Origin: Prevotella sp. UBA7594
GTDB taxonomy: Bacteria; Bacteroidota; Bacteroidia; Bacteroidales; Bacteroidaceae
Assembly: GCA_002490315.1 (NCBI GenBank)
Contig: DLKG01000075.1
Location: 678-25,771, forward strand
Direction: 5' to 3'
DNA: 25,094 nucleotides
In this document: positions 1 through 7,667 of the stretch, in pieces
How the letters are laid out: the number at the start of each line of letters is the position of its first letter
Position numbering within the stretch: position 1 is the first letter of the stretch
Position numbers and translations under genes: made by a program
The notes under the pieces: generated by a model
What the model saw: the letters and a program-made list of their open reading frames with translations, nothing else
Told to the model about the DNA's origin: nothing
The model's database searches: none

Positions 1-1497
1 CTTCGATATTGCGTTGACAAGCTTTCCGAGCGGCATGTCGGGCGTGACGGAAGTGTAGTCGCGCTCAATCACGCTGTCCATGGTCATCAGCGTCAGCACG
101 GAACGGTCGGTATGGTGAGTGATTAGCTTGCCTTCACGTGCGAGTCGCATGGCGTAGATGCTGTGTGGCTCGAAGATGCTTATGGTCATCACCGACGAGA
201 TGCTGACTATCATAAGTGGCATGAAAAGATTGTAGCCGTTGGTAATCTCCGCAATGAGGAAGATGCCCGTGAGCGGCGCGTGCATTACGCCCGCCATCAC
301 GCCCGCCATTCCGAGCAGCGTGAAATTCTTCTCCGGGATGTATATTCCCACCTCATAGATATTCCAAAGCCTTGAGAAGAGGAAGCCACTAAAAGCTCCG
401 ACGAAGAGCGACGGCGCGAACGTACCTCCGCATCCGCCTCCGCCGTTGGTGGCTGCCGTGGCAAATGTCTTCGTGAACACCACAAGTGCTATGTAGAAAA
501 TGAGCCATTTGCCGTTACCGTAGAACATGGAATTCTTCATCACCTCGTCCCAGTCGGCCTCACTCGTACCGTTGAGCAGGATGTTTATGGCTGTATAGCC
601 CTCGCCATAGAGCACGGGGAAGAGGAATATCAGCGAACTCAGTATGACTCCACCCAGCAGAAGTTTTGCATAGCGGTGCTGCTTGAGGCGTGCGAAGACG
701 CCCTCGCAAGCCGACATGGAACGGATGAAATAGAGGCTGACGAAGCCGCAGACAATGCCGAGCATGATGCTTGCCGGCACGCGCTCCACGATCCATGCCC
801 CATCGAGGTGGAAACTGAAAAGAGAGTCGCTGCCCATAAATATATAGGTGAAGCACGTTGCCGTGACGGCTGCCGTAAGAATAGGCAGCAGCGAAGCCAT
901 GCTAAGGTCTACCATAAGTACCTCAAGCGTGAAGACGAGTCCGGCTATCGGCGCCTTGAAGATACCCGCAATGGCAGCGGCAGCGCCGCATCCGACGAGC
1001 AGCATGAGCGTCTTGTTGTCCATGCCGAAGAGCTTGCCGAGATTGGAACCGATGGCAGAACCCGTGAGCACGATAGGAGCCTCGGCGCCTACGGAGCCTC
1101 CGAAGCCGATGGTTATGGCGGAGGCGATGACGGATGTCCAGCAGTTGTGGGGGCGCAGGCGCGACTGCTTGGAGGAGATGGCGTAGAGGATGCGCGTTAT
1201 ACCGTGCGAGATGTTGTCTTTAACGACATATTTCACGAAGAGCGACGTGAGGAAGATGCCCACAACGGGAAACATGAGATACAGCCAATTGAACGTGCCA
1301 GAGTCGAAGCGCGACGTGAGCAGATGCTGTATTTCGTGTATTATGGAGTGCAGAACGTAAGCGGCTACAGAGGCGAAGAATCCGATGAAGAACGCAAGGA
1401 TTATCGTCGCCTGGCGATCGGACAGATGGCGCGTGCGCCATCTGTAGAGATTATAGCCGATGCTCTTTTCCGCTCTGCCGACAACTGTTTGTTCCAT
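1..1497 (-). CDS. ClC-family chloride channel/transporter, C-terminus cut by window edge
   Basis: An integral inner-membrane ClC protein that moves chloride, either as a channel or as a chloride/proton exchanger. The frame is open for 499 codons from the ATG at 1497 to the left edge. It reads as many hydrophobic helices after a short cytoplasmic N-terminus. Family signatures are visible: GSVGAEAP near residues 134-141, where the GAEAP part aligns with the GREGP selectivity motif and keeps the gating glutamate (about E139), and GGTFAP, matching the GxFAP motif. A helix reading SHGITRILYAIS stands where GSGIP-type residues are usual. The last residues seen (DYTSVTPDMPLGKLVNAISK) look like the start of a cytoplasmic CBS domain, so the full protein should be roughly 100 residues or more longer. 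Its ATG directly follows the TAA of the upstream tsaC-like gene (TAAATG), so the two are probably co-transcribed and translationally coupled. Channel versus exchanger cannot be decided here. Confidence 0.93.
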   Translation of the reverse strand, partial: MEQTVVGRAEKSIGYNLYRWRTRHLSDRQATIILAFFIGFFASVAAYVLHSIIHEIQHLLTSRFDSGTFNWLYLMFPVVGIFLTSLFVKYVVKDNISHGITRILYAISSKQSRLRPHNCWTSVIASAITIGFGGSVGAEAPIVLTGSAIGSNLGKLFGMDNKTLMLLVGCGAAAAIAGIFKAPIAGLVFTLEVLMVDLSMASLLPILTAAVTATCFTYIFMGSDSLFSFHLDGAWIVERVPASIMLGIVCGFVSLYFIRSMSACEGVFARLKQHRYAKLLLGGVILSSLIFLFPVLYGEGYTAINILLNGTSEADWDEVMKNSMFYGNGKWLIFYIALVVFTKTFATAATNGGGGCGGTFAPSLFVGAFSGFLFSRLWNIYEVGIYIPEKNFTLLGMAGVMAGVMHAPLTGIFLIAEITNGYNLFMPLMIVSISSVMTISIFEPHSIYAMRLAREGKLITHHTDRSVLTLMTMDSVIERDYTSVTPDMPLGKLVNAISK

Positions 1498-2067
1498 TTA
1501 TTTGCGTATAATGGTTACCTGTCCGTCCTTCGTGAGTTTGATAATGCTGCTCGGCGTGTGAGGTTTGTGCTCCTGGCGGCGCGTCCAGCACACGTAGTCG
1601 ACAGCTTCGAGCAAGGCGGGGTCGATGTCGCAGTAGTTCTGCGCGGCAGGCTCGCCGCTGATGTTGGCACTTGTGCTGACGATGGCCTTCTGAAAGCGGA
1701 AACACAATTCCTTGGAAAACGGCTCGTTGGTAACACGCAGTCCGATGCTGCCGTCTTCTGCGATGAGATTAGGGGCAAGGTTGACAGCGCCGTCGAGTAT
1801 CACGGTGGTTGGCTTTTCGGACAACTCCATGATGTCCCATGCCACGGCGGGCACATCGCGCACGTAGCGCTGCACGCGGTCGACGGAGTCGGCAAGGCAG
1901 ATGAGTGCCTTCGAGTCGTCGCGCTGCTTTATCTTGTACACTTTAGCTACTGCCTCGGCGTTTGTAGCGTCGCAGCCAATGCCCCACACGGTGTCGGTGG
2001 GATAAAGAATCACACCACCTTTACGCATAGCGTCAATGGCGTTCTTGATGTCTTCTTTCTGTGTCAT
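1498..2067 (-). CDS. tsaC: L-threonylcarbamoyladenylate synthase (TsaC/Sua5/YrdC family)
   Basis: Makes threonylcarbamoyl-AMP from threonine, bicarbonate and ATP, the first step of the t6A37 modification of ANN-decoding tRNAs in the cytoplasm. The protein has 189 residues, the short TsaC/YrdC form without the extra Sua5 C-terminal domain. Visible family motifs are YPTDTVWGIGCD near residue 22, the KIKQRDDSKALICL stretch near 45-58 with basic nucleotide-contacting residues, and STSANISG near 131-138. The ATG at 2067 follows a purine-rich stretch (AAAAAGAG) on the minus strand, and a TAACTTTG box lies about 30 bases upstream. It is the first gene of a likely two-gene operon with the ClC gene. 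The divergent neighbour fmt also acts in translation initiation/tRNA metabolism. Confidence 0.95.
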   Translation of the reverse strand: MTQKEDIKNAIDAMRKGGVILYPTDTVWGIGCDATNAEAVAKVYKIKQRDDSKALICLADSVDRVQRYVRDVPAVAWDIMELSEKPTTVILDGAVNLAPNLIAEDGSIGLRVTNEPFSKELCFRFQKAIVSTSANISGEPAAQNYCDIDPALLEAVDYVCWTRRQEHKPHTPSSIIKLTKDGQVTIIRK

Positions 2068-2098
2068 TACTCTTTTTACCTTTTATATTAATACACTA

Positions 2099-2106
2099 CA
2101 AAGTTA
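2099..2106 (-). promoter_or_regulatory. Predicted -7 box (TAACTTTG) for tsaC
   Basis: The minus strand reads TAACTTTG, a match to the Bacteroidota -7 consensus TAnnTTTG, 32 bases upstream of the tsaC ATG. No clean TTTG -33 box is visible at the expected spacing, so the call rests on the -7 element and its position. Confidence 0.6.
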
Positions 2107-2138
2107 GTGATTTTTCTGTTTATCCGACATAAATTACG

Positions 2139-2146
2139 TAACTTTG
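2139..2146 (+). promoter_or_regulatory. Predicted -7 box (TAACTTTG) for fmt
   Basis: TAACTTTG matches TAnnTTTG and lies 33 bases before the fmt ATG. A weak CTG-type -33 candidate sits at about 2116-2118, 20 bases upstream. It is the divergent partner of the identical box at 2099-2106 on the other strand. Confidence 0.6.
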
Positions 2147-2178
2147 TATCATAAAAACGAAATAAAAGACCAATAGCT

Positions 2179-3156
2179 ATGGAAAAGAAAGATTTGCGCA
2201 TAGTGTTCATGGGAACACCTGAGTTTGCCGTCGGCTCTCTGAAGACGCTTGTGGAGAACGGCTACAACGTGGTGGCTGTCGTCACGCAGCCCGACAAGCC
2301 CGTGGGCAGACACGGCTCCGTTTTACGTGCGCCGGCTGTGAAGGAATATGCCTTGGAGCACGGACTGCCTGTGTTGCAACCCGTGAAGATGAAGGACGAA
2401 ATGTTTCTTGAGGAACTTCGTTCCTACAATGCCGACCTGCAAGTGGTGGTGGCGTTCCGTATGCTGCCTGAGGTTGTGTGGGCGATGCCACGCTTCGGCA
2501 CATTCAACGTACATGCAGCCTTGCTGCCCGACTACCGTGGAGCCGCACCTATCAACTGGGCTGTCATCAACGGCGAGACGAAAACCGGCGTAACGACATT
2601 CTTCCTCGACCACGATATCGACACGGGACGCATCATCATGCAACGCGAATTTGCCATCCCTGACACGGCTGACGTGGAGTACGTCTACGACGGACTTATG
2701 GAGCTGGGCGCGGAGATTTGCCGCGACACTGTTGACCTGGTGATCTCCTCCGACGGCAACGTGCCTTCCGTGCCGCAGCAAGAGAGCGAAAGTCTTCATG
2801 CCGCGCCGAAGATTTTCAAGGAGACTTGCGCCATCAACTTCGCCCTAAGCGCCAAGCGTATCTACGACTTCATACGCGGCCTTAGCCCCGTGCCGGGCGC
2901 ATGGGCGAACCTCACGCCATGCGAGGGAAACTCCGCTGCTCCTTCCGTGCTAAAAATCTACAAAGCAGCGAAGACGGAGAAGCCACGCGGAGAAGCCGCT
3001 ATTGGCTCGCTGAAAGCCGAGCATGGTCATCTCTTTATGGCTTGCACGGATTGTTGGCTGGAAATTGTGGAACTTCAGGCGACAGGAAAGAAGCGCATGG
3101 CAGCACGCGACTTCCTCAACGGATTCAAGAACATTGAGAATTTCCGTTTGGTATAA
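2179..3156 (+). CDS. fmt: Methionyl-tRNA formyltransferase
   Basis: Formylates the amino group of Met-tRNA(fMet) with 10-formyl-tetrahydrofolate, for translation initiation in the cytoplasm. The protein has 325 residues, usual for Fmt. The N-terminal formyltransferase fold begins RIVFMGTPEFAV (residues 7-18). The catalytic Asn-His-Asp set is visible as N110 and H112 in FNVHAALLP and D148 in DIDTG, with the DYRGAAPINWA motif between them. The C-terminal part (about 210-320) is the smaller Fmt_C barrel, with FIRGLSPVPGAWA. The ATG at 2179 is the only sensible start, placed just before the conserved core and downstream of a TAACTTTG box. The gene stands alone on the plus strand and is followed by a long inverted repeat. 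Confidence 0.97.
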   Translation: MEKKDLRIVFMGTPEFAVGSLKTLVENGYNVVAVVTQPDKPVGRHGSVLRAPAVKEYALEHGLPVLQPVKMKDEMFLEELRSYNADLQVVVAFRMLPEVVWAMPRFGTFNVHAALLPDYRGAAPINWAVINGETKTGVTTFFLDHDIDTGRIIMQREFAIPDTADVEYVYDGLMELGAEICRDTVDLVISSDGNVPSVPQQESESLHAAPKIFKETCAINFALSAKRIYDFIRGLSPVPGAWANLTPCEGNSAAPSVLKIYKAAKTEKPRGEAAIGSLKAEHGHLFMACTDCWLEIVELQATGKKRMAARDFLNGFKNIENFRLV

Positions 3157-3176
3157 GCAGTAAATCTTGCTTTTTG

Positions 3177-3240
3177 AGAGTGTGTCAAAACAACAAGCAA
3201 TGCGCCACGCTCGGCTTATTGTTGTTTTGACACACCCTCT
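3177..3240 (+). terminator. Long inverted repeat downstream of fmt, terminator or dispersed repeat
   Basis: The left arm AGAGTGTGTCAAAACAACAA (3177-3196) pairs with the right arm at 3219-3240. The inner 16 bases, TGTGTCAAAACAACAA, are perfectly complementary, and two extra C's bulge on the right arm before the AGAG/CTCT ends. The loop is 22 bases. It starts 20 bases after the fmt stop codon, so it may end fmt transcription, although the stem is AT-rich and no strong T-run follows. The arms resemble a portable intergenic repeat as much as a classic terminator. Confidence 0.55.
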
Positions 3241-3312
3241 TGTATACTTTTGCTCAACGCAAGGCTGAGCTTAACCTTCGTTTTTTAGCTTTGCACAAAT
3301 CTTTGCCACTTG

Positions 3313-3336
3313 ATTTTGGCAAGTATTTTGGCAAGT
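3313..3336 (+). repeat. Tandem duplication of a 12-bp unit
   Basis: ATTTTGGCAAGT occurs twice in direct tandem (3313-3324 and 3325-3336) in the AT-rich spacer between fmt and the convergent HAD gene. It is probably a slippage product and no function is evident. Confidence 0.7.
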
Positions 3337-3352
3337 TGCTATTTTCTAAAGA

Positions 3353-3392
3353 TTCATCCGTTATTTTGCATTACACAAAATAAATGGATGAA
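3353..3392 (-). terminator. Stem-loop just after the small HAD gene
   Basis: The arms TTCATCC-G-TTATTTTG (3353-3368) and its near complement (3376-3392) enclose a 7-base loop. The stem starts one base beyond the TAG stop codon of the minus-strand gene. The position suggests a terminator for that gene, though the stem is AT-rich and the T-run is weak. Confidence 0.5.
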
Positions 3393-3393
3393 G

Positions 3394-3822
3394 CTAAAAA
3401 ATGCCCCATTTCTTCTTGCGCTTTGGGGCTTGTGTTGCTTCAAGTCCAGACTGCGCCTCCTGCATGAGGTCTTGCCATGTGGCACGTTCCTTCACCATGC
3501 GGTAGATGGTTCCCCAGTCGGGAAGTCCACCGAGATTGCGGTCGTCAATAAATATGTCGGCCTTTATCTTGCGCGAGAAAGCCTCGTGTGTGGCTTTCTC
3601 TTCGGGATAGTCACGATTGACAGCGTAGAATTCCACGCCACGCTGCCTGCACCACTCCACCGCCTCATCAAGCAAATCGCCCTCGCGCACACTCCAAAGA
3701 ATAAGTCTATGATGGTCGCGTATAAGCATACGCAGAGTCTCCGTGGCGAAAGGTATCTCCTTACCGATGGCGGGATATTTATGTTCGACGACTGTGCCGT
3801 CGAAATCTATCGCGATAGTCAT
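3394..3822 (-). CDS. Small HAD-superfamily hydrolase (BT0820-like)
   Basis: A 142-residue HAD-fold protein, probably a cytoplasmic phosphatase of unknown substrate. Motif I is AIDFDGTVVEH with D6 as nucleophile and D8 as acid/base. Motif II is in ILWSVREG (S44). A lysine of motif III lies at about K85 or K87, and motif IV is FIDDRNLGG (D93, D94). There is almost no cap domain, as in the compact HAD proteins common in Bacteroidales. The tail is basic (KRKKK). The ATG at 3822 immediately precedes the first beta-strand. No typical -7 box was found upstream. It sits between the fmt repeat and the terminator of the Wzc-like gene and shows no operon partner. Only the fold can be assigned, not the substrate. 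Confidence 0.85.
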   Translation of the reverse strand: MTIAIDFDGTVVEHKYPAIGKEIPFATETLRMLIRDHHRLILWSVREGDLLDEAVEWCRQRGVEFYAVNRDYPEEKATHEAFSRKIKADIFIDDRNLGGLPDWGTIYRMVKERATWQDLMQEAQSGLEATQAPKRKKKWGIF

Positions 3823-3906
3823 TTTTACTTATTAGCTTTTTATATTTTTAAGTAGAGAAAGTGCTCCTTGTATAGAAGAGACAATCAGATTGTTTTTAGA
3901 AATAAC

Positions 3907-3937
3907 AAGTAGGCGGTCGTCGAGCGACCGCCTACTT
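3907..3937 (-). terminator. Strong hairpin terminator of the Wzc-like gene
   Basis: A perfect 13-bp stem, AAGTAGGCGGTCG (3907-3919) paired with 3925-3937 across a 5-base loop. It lies 11 bases past the stop codon of the minus-strand kinase gene, and on that strand it is followed by GTTATTT. The GC-rich core and position support intrinsic termination. Confidence 0.8.
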
Positions 3938-3948
3938 ATTTCAGATTA

Positions 3949-6510
3949 TCAACGCTTGATGGAATCGTCGTTGTCGTCGCCATAGTGGCTCGACGTGTAG
4001 GTGCCGTAGGTACCAAACGACGTGTAGTTGGCGTAGCAGTTGGTGCGGCCATAGCCGTAGCCATAATTGCCGTAGCGGCTGTAATTGCTGTATTTGCCAT
4101 ACTTGCCGTACTTGCCATACTTGCCGTAGCCGTAATAATAGCCATACTTCTTCTTCGACATATCAATGCCGTTGATGATGATGCACATCTGCGGCAATTT
4201 CTTCTGCACGTTGAGCGCGTTGATAAACTCGAAGCTTGCCTTCGGAGTATAGTCGGCGCGACACATATATACGGCGAGGTCTGCGATGCGTGCAATCTGT
4301 ATGGTGTCGGTAACGAGTCCTACGGGCGCCGTGTCAACCACGATGTAGTCGTACTCGCTACGGAGAATAGCGAAGATTTCCTCCAGCGAATTGCGCGACA
4401 CAAGCTCCGTCGGGTTGGGCGGTATCGGACCAGCCATGAGCAAGTCAAGGTTCTTGTTGATTCCCGAGTTGACAATCTGCTCATGCACATCCTCACGTGT
4501 CGGTCCTTCCTTGACGAGAAGGTTGGTGATACCGTGCTTGAGGTCCTTCAGCTCAAAGAGATTGCTGAGTCGCGGCTTGCGTATGTCGAGTCCAACGACG
4601 AGCACCTTCTTTCCGAGGAGTGCGAAGCTCACGGCGAGGTTGGCGGCTGTAAATGTCTTGCCCTCGCCCGACGTTGTGGACGTGAACATAATGACCTTCT
4701 GGTTTTCCTTAAGCATAAACTGGATGTTGGAGCGTATGCCTCGGAACACCTCCTCCATGATGTTGTTCTTGTTCTCATGCACAACGATGTCTGCCTTGGT
4801 TTTCGCCGAGTCGCTTGCAATGGCTATGTCGCCGATTATAGGAAGGTCGGTGAGTTTCTCCACATCGTCGTGTCCTTCTATCTTGTAGCGGAAGAAGTTG
4901 ACGAGGAACAGCACGACAGCCGGAATGGCAAGACAAATTATGAGAGCAATCATCATAATCATTGACGACTTCGGACTAATTTGTCCGATCATGCGCGGCT
5001 CGTCGATGAGCTTGCACTTGTCGGCAGTGGCAGCGAGAGAGATAGAGTTTTCCTCACGCTTCTGAAGCAACATCAGATAGAGCCCCGACTTCACTTCCTG
5101 CTGGCGACCAATCTGATTGAGGACGCGCTCCTGCTCAGGTGTGGAGAGAATTTGTCCGGAGTACATATTGTACTGTTGCTGTATGGTGTTGCGCTGAATC
5201 TCGGCATTGCGCTGCGCCTGAACCATGGCGCGACGTATGCTTGAAGCAAGTTCGTCGAGCTGTGCCGTGAGCGGCACTACAGACGGACTGTTCTCGCTTG
5301 CGCTGCGGAGCAGGCGATTGCGCTCAAGCACAATCTGGTTGTAGCTATTAATGAGCGATGACGATGCCGGGTCGTTCAGTCCGACATTGGAAGGCAACGT
5401 CTGGTACTTGTTGGAAGGCTCGTTCATGTAGTTGCTCAAGCTGCGGAGCAGTTCGAGCTGCATATTCATCTCAGCGAGCTTCTGCGTGTAGGCGTCAGAA
5501 TTGGCAACGCTCTGTGCGGAATTGATGCGCGGGTCGACAATGCGGTAGCGACGCTTGGTAGACTCAATGTTGCCTTCCGTAGCACCAAGTTCAGTGTTGA
5601 TTTTCTCAAGACGATTGTTGATGAAGCGCTCCGTGCGCATGGCAATCTCGTTCTTGTCGGCATTTGCCTGCGTGTTGTAGCTAATGACGAGTTGGTTCAG
5701 ATAGTCGATGGCACGCTGCGGAATCTCGTCAGTCAGCACAGCCTCTGCGATGGTTGTCGTCTTTGACGTCTGGCTGACGGAGAGAGCACCGGCATACTTC
5801 ATTGCCATTGTCCTCGCCGGATAGATCGTTGCAAACAGCGTCTTGCCTTCAGGCAGAGGAGAAGCGGCGTTGCGACGGAAAGAGATGCGTCCTACGCTTG
5901 TGCTGATGTCAAGCGGCAGACGGTCGACTACACGGTCGATGGTGTAAGGCACGGGAGCCTTGTCCTGGTCCTTGGGCACGTATGTGTAGCTGCCTGCGAT
6001 ATGGAATTTTCCTTTTTCGTTCTTTATCGTCAGGAAGATAGGCTGCTTCAGATTCTCAAGGTTGTTGGCGTCGAGGTCAACGGAGATGGGCTGATTGTTG
6101 TACATCAAGTGATCCTTGACGCGTCCCTCCATTTTGTAGTCGACGTAGAGCTTCAGGCTCTTTACGGTTTGCTCGGCGATAATGGACGAGGAGAGAATCT
6201 CCATCTCGTTGTCAATCCCTGCAGAGTTGCTCATAATGCCGAGAGTTGACGAAGCCATCAGCGAGCTCTTGTTGCGCGATGTGCGTCCGCCGCTGTCGTC
6301 GTCCTTGATGAGAAGCTTCACGTAGGCCTGATACATAGGCGTAGTGTATCGAAGATATATCGCCGCCGCACTAAGACAGATAATAGCTGAAAGCAAGAAC
6401 CACTTCCAGTTGAGTATCACGATGGTGTAAAGCGTTTTTATGTCAAACGACGATTTTTCCTCAGCTTCGGGCTGTGCTGGGTATAGTCCTTGGCTATTGT
6501 TGTCTTCCAT
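3949..6510 (-). CDS. wzc: Wzc-like polysaccharide co-polymerase / BY-type tyrosine autokinase
   Basis: An inner-membrane protein that sets chain length and drives export of capsule or exopolysaccharide, regulated by phosphorylation of its own tyrosine tail. Length is 853 residues. Order of parts: cytoplasmic N-terminus; first membrane helix near 33-52 within a Wzz domain; long periplasmic helical region; second helix near 513-537; cytoplasmic kinase. The Walker A motif TSTTSGEGKT is near residue 612, Walker A' KVLVVGLDIRKP follows, and Walker B YIVVDTAP is near 720. The last 68 residues after the final kinase strand hold 19 tyrosines, many as repeated KYG units encoded by a 9-bp DNA repeat at 4094-4129. 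The ATG at 6510 is 78 bases downstream of rfbA, so co-transcription with rfbA is likely. A strong hairpin follows the gene. No Wza exporter, low-molecular-weight phosphatase or glycosyltransferase genes are adjacent. Confidence 0.93.
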   Translation of the reverse strand: MEDNNSQGLYPAQPEAEEKSSFDIKTLYTIVILNWKWFLLSAIICLSAAAIYLRYTTPMYQAYVKLLIKDDDSGGRTSRNKSSLMASSTLGIMSNSAGIDNEMEILSSSIIAEQTVKSLKLYVDYKMEGRVKDHLMYNNQPISVDLDANNLENLKQPIFLTIKNEKGKFHIAGSYTYVPKDQDKAPVPYTIDRVVDRLPLDISTSVGRISFRRNAASPLPEGKTLFATIYPARTMAMKYAGALSVSQTSKTTTIAEAVLTDEIPQRAIDYLNQLVISYNTQANADKNEIAMRTERFINNRLEKINTELGATEGNIESTKRRYRIVDPRINSAQSVANSDAYTQKLAEMNMQLELLRSLSNYMNEPSNKYQTLPSNVGLNDPASSSLINSYNQIVLERNRLLRSASENSPSVVPLTAQLDELASSIRRAMVQAQRNAEIQRNTIQQQYNMYSGQILSTPEQERVLNQIGRQQEVKSGLYLMLLQKREENSISLAATADKCKLIDEPRMIGQISPKSSMIMMIALIICLAIPAVVLFLVNFFRYKIEGHDDVEKLTDLPIIGDIAIASDSAKTKADIVVHENKNNIMEEVFRGIRSNIQFMLKENQKVIMFTSTTSGEGKTFTAANLAVSFALLGKKVLVVGLDIRKPRLSNLFELKDLKHGITNLLVKEGPTREDVHEQIVNSGINKNLDLLMAGPIPPNPTELVSRNSLEEIFAILRSEYDYIVVDTAPVGLVTDTIQIARIADLAVYMCRADYTPKASFEFINALNVQKKLPQMCIIINGIDMSKKKYGYYYGYGKYGKYGKYGKYSNYSRYGNYGYGYGRTNCYANYTSFGTYGTYTSSHYGDDNDDSIKR
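4094..4129 (-). repeat. 9-bp tandem repeat encoding KYG units in the kinase tail
   Basis: Four contiguous copies of TTGCC(A/G)TA(C/G) on the plus strand encode repeated Gly-Lys-Tyr units on the minus strand. Degenerate copies lie on both sides. The unit is a multiple of three, so gain or loss of copies would keep the frame and change the number of tyrosines. Confidence 0.85.
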
Positions 6511-6588
6511 AAAATTTTTAAATGATGATTATATGAATGTTTTGTTCTAATGTTATTCTTTCCTTTTTTCGTGCACTCGCCCTATTTG

Positions 6589-7467
6589 TTACAATCCGTC
6601 GGCGAGGCGCAGGAGATACTTCCCGTAGTCGTTCTTGCTCATGGGCTGTGCGACAGCGACGAGGCGATCGCGGTCGATCCATCCTTTCTTGAAGGCTATT
6701 TCTTCCAGACACGCCACTTTCAGGCCTTGACGTTTCTCTATGACCTCAATGAATGTGCTTGCCTCGGAAAGGGAGTCGTGCGTGCCTGTGTCAAGCCATG
6801 CAAATCCTCTTTGGAGCGTCTGCACCTTGAGCTCGCCACGCTTCAGATATTCCTGATTGACAGTGGTTATCTCGAGTTCGCCTCGTGCGCTTGGCTTGAT
6901 GTTCTTTGCTATGTCCACCACGTTGTTTGGATAGAAGTAGAGCCCGACAACAGCATAGTTGCTTTTCGGATGTGCGGGTTTCTCCTCAATGCTAAGGCAG
7001 TTGCCGTCGGCATCAAACTCCGCTACGCCATAGCGTTCAGGGTCGTTGACGTAATAGCCGAACACTGTTGCCTTCCCGTCCTTCTCTACGTTGTTCACGC
7101 TCTCATGGAGAAGTTGCGTGAAACCTGCTCCGTAGAAGATGTTGTCGCCAAGCACAAGGCAAGCGCTGTCGTCGCCGATGAAGTCGGCTCCAATGAGGAA
7201 CGCCTGTGCCAGTCCGCCAGGATAAGGCTGCTCAGCGTATTCAAAATGTACGCCATAGTCACTACCATCTCCAAGCAAACGCTTGAACGACGGCAAGTCG
7301 TCGGGAGTAGATATGATGAGAATATCCCTTATGTCTGCAAGCATAAGCACTGACACGGGATAGTAAATCATCGGTTTGTCGAAGATTGGGATGAGCTGCT
7401 TGCTTATTCCCTTAGTAATCGGGTAAAGGCGTGTGCCTGAACCACCGGCTAAAACTATACCTTTCAT
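6589..7467 (-). CDS. rfbA: Glucose-1-phosphate thymidylyltransferase
   Basis: Joins dTTP and glucose-1-phosphate to give dTDP-glucose and pyrophosphate, the first step toward dTDP-rhamnose and related surface sugars. With the ATG at 7467 the protein has 292 residues, the normal RmlA length. It opens [18 protein letters not shown], the nucleotide-binding loop. [20 protein letters not shown] and IEEKP follow in the expected order. A longer reading frame beginning at a TTG at 7524 is rejected, because its first codons overlap the -7 promoter box at 7522-7529. It lies between mltG and the Wzc-like gene on the same strand, which suggests a surface-polysaccharide role. The other dTDP-rhamnose genes (rfbB, C, D) are not in the window. 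Confidence 0.96.
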   Translation of the reverse strand: MKGIVLAGGSGTRLYPITKGISKQLIPIFDKPMIYYPVSVLMLADIRDILIISTPDDLPSFKRLLGDGSDYGVHFEYAEQPYPGGLAQAFLIGADFIGDDSACLVLGDNIFYGAGFTQLLHESVNNVEKDGKATVFGYYVNDPERYGVAEFDADGNCLSIEEKPAHPKSNYAVVGLYFYPNNVVDIAKNIKPSARGELEITTVNQEYLKRGELKVQTLQRGFAWLDTGTHDSLSEASTFIEVIEKRQGLKVACLEEIAFKKGWIDRDRLVAVAQPMSKNDYGKYLLRLADGL

Positions 7468-7521
7468 ATTCGTGTAGTTAGTTGGTTTGTCAAAAAAAAG
7501 TTTTATTTGCCATAAAGCGTA

Positions 7522-7529
7522 CAAAGTTA
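7522..7529 (-). promoter_or_regulatory. Predicted -7 box (TAACTTTG) for rfbA-wzc
   Basis: The minus strand reads TAACTTTG 54 bases upstream of the rfbA ATG. No clear -33 box is seen. The position gives rfbA and the kinase gene their own promoter separate from mltG, and rules out the upstream TTG start. Confidence 0.55.
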
Positions 7530-7579
7530 CTAATAATCCGCGTAATTTCGTCTGTTTTTGCGTCAGAATTATTGTTAAC

Positions 7580-7621
7580 GCTACATTTTCCCATTTCCTT
7601 AGGCGATTGGGAAAGTGTAGC
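7580..7621 (-). terminator. Hairpin between mltG and rfbA
   Basis: Arms of 14 bases (7580-7593, GCTACATTTTCCCA, and 7608-7621) pair with one G-U type mismatch around a 14-base loop. It lies 46 bases past the mltG stop and before the rfbA promoter, so it probably ends mltG transcription. The following T-run is weak. Confidence 0.5.
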
Positions 7622-7667
7622 TTATCTGTAGCTTTGGTTCGCCGGTCGTGAAACCGCCGCTCCTTTT

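Noticed and set aside
676..2091. 471-codon plus-strand open frame
   Set aside because: It is antisense to two well-supported genes (ClC and tsaC), shows no domain or motif, and has a composition rich in Arg, His, Glu and Val expected of the reverse strand of GC-biased codons.
3310..3855. 181-codon plus-strand frame over the small HAD gene
   Set aside because: The minus-strand frame has complete HAD motifs, while this one has none and extends through repeats and hairpins.
3985..4965. 326-codon plus-strand frame opposite the Wzc-like kinase
   Set aside because: It is the reverse of the kinase gene; its Ala/Val-rich start is simply the opposite strand of the KYG repeat.
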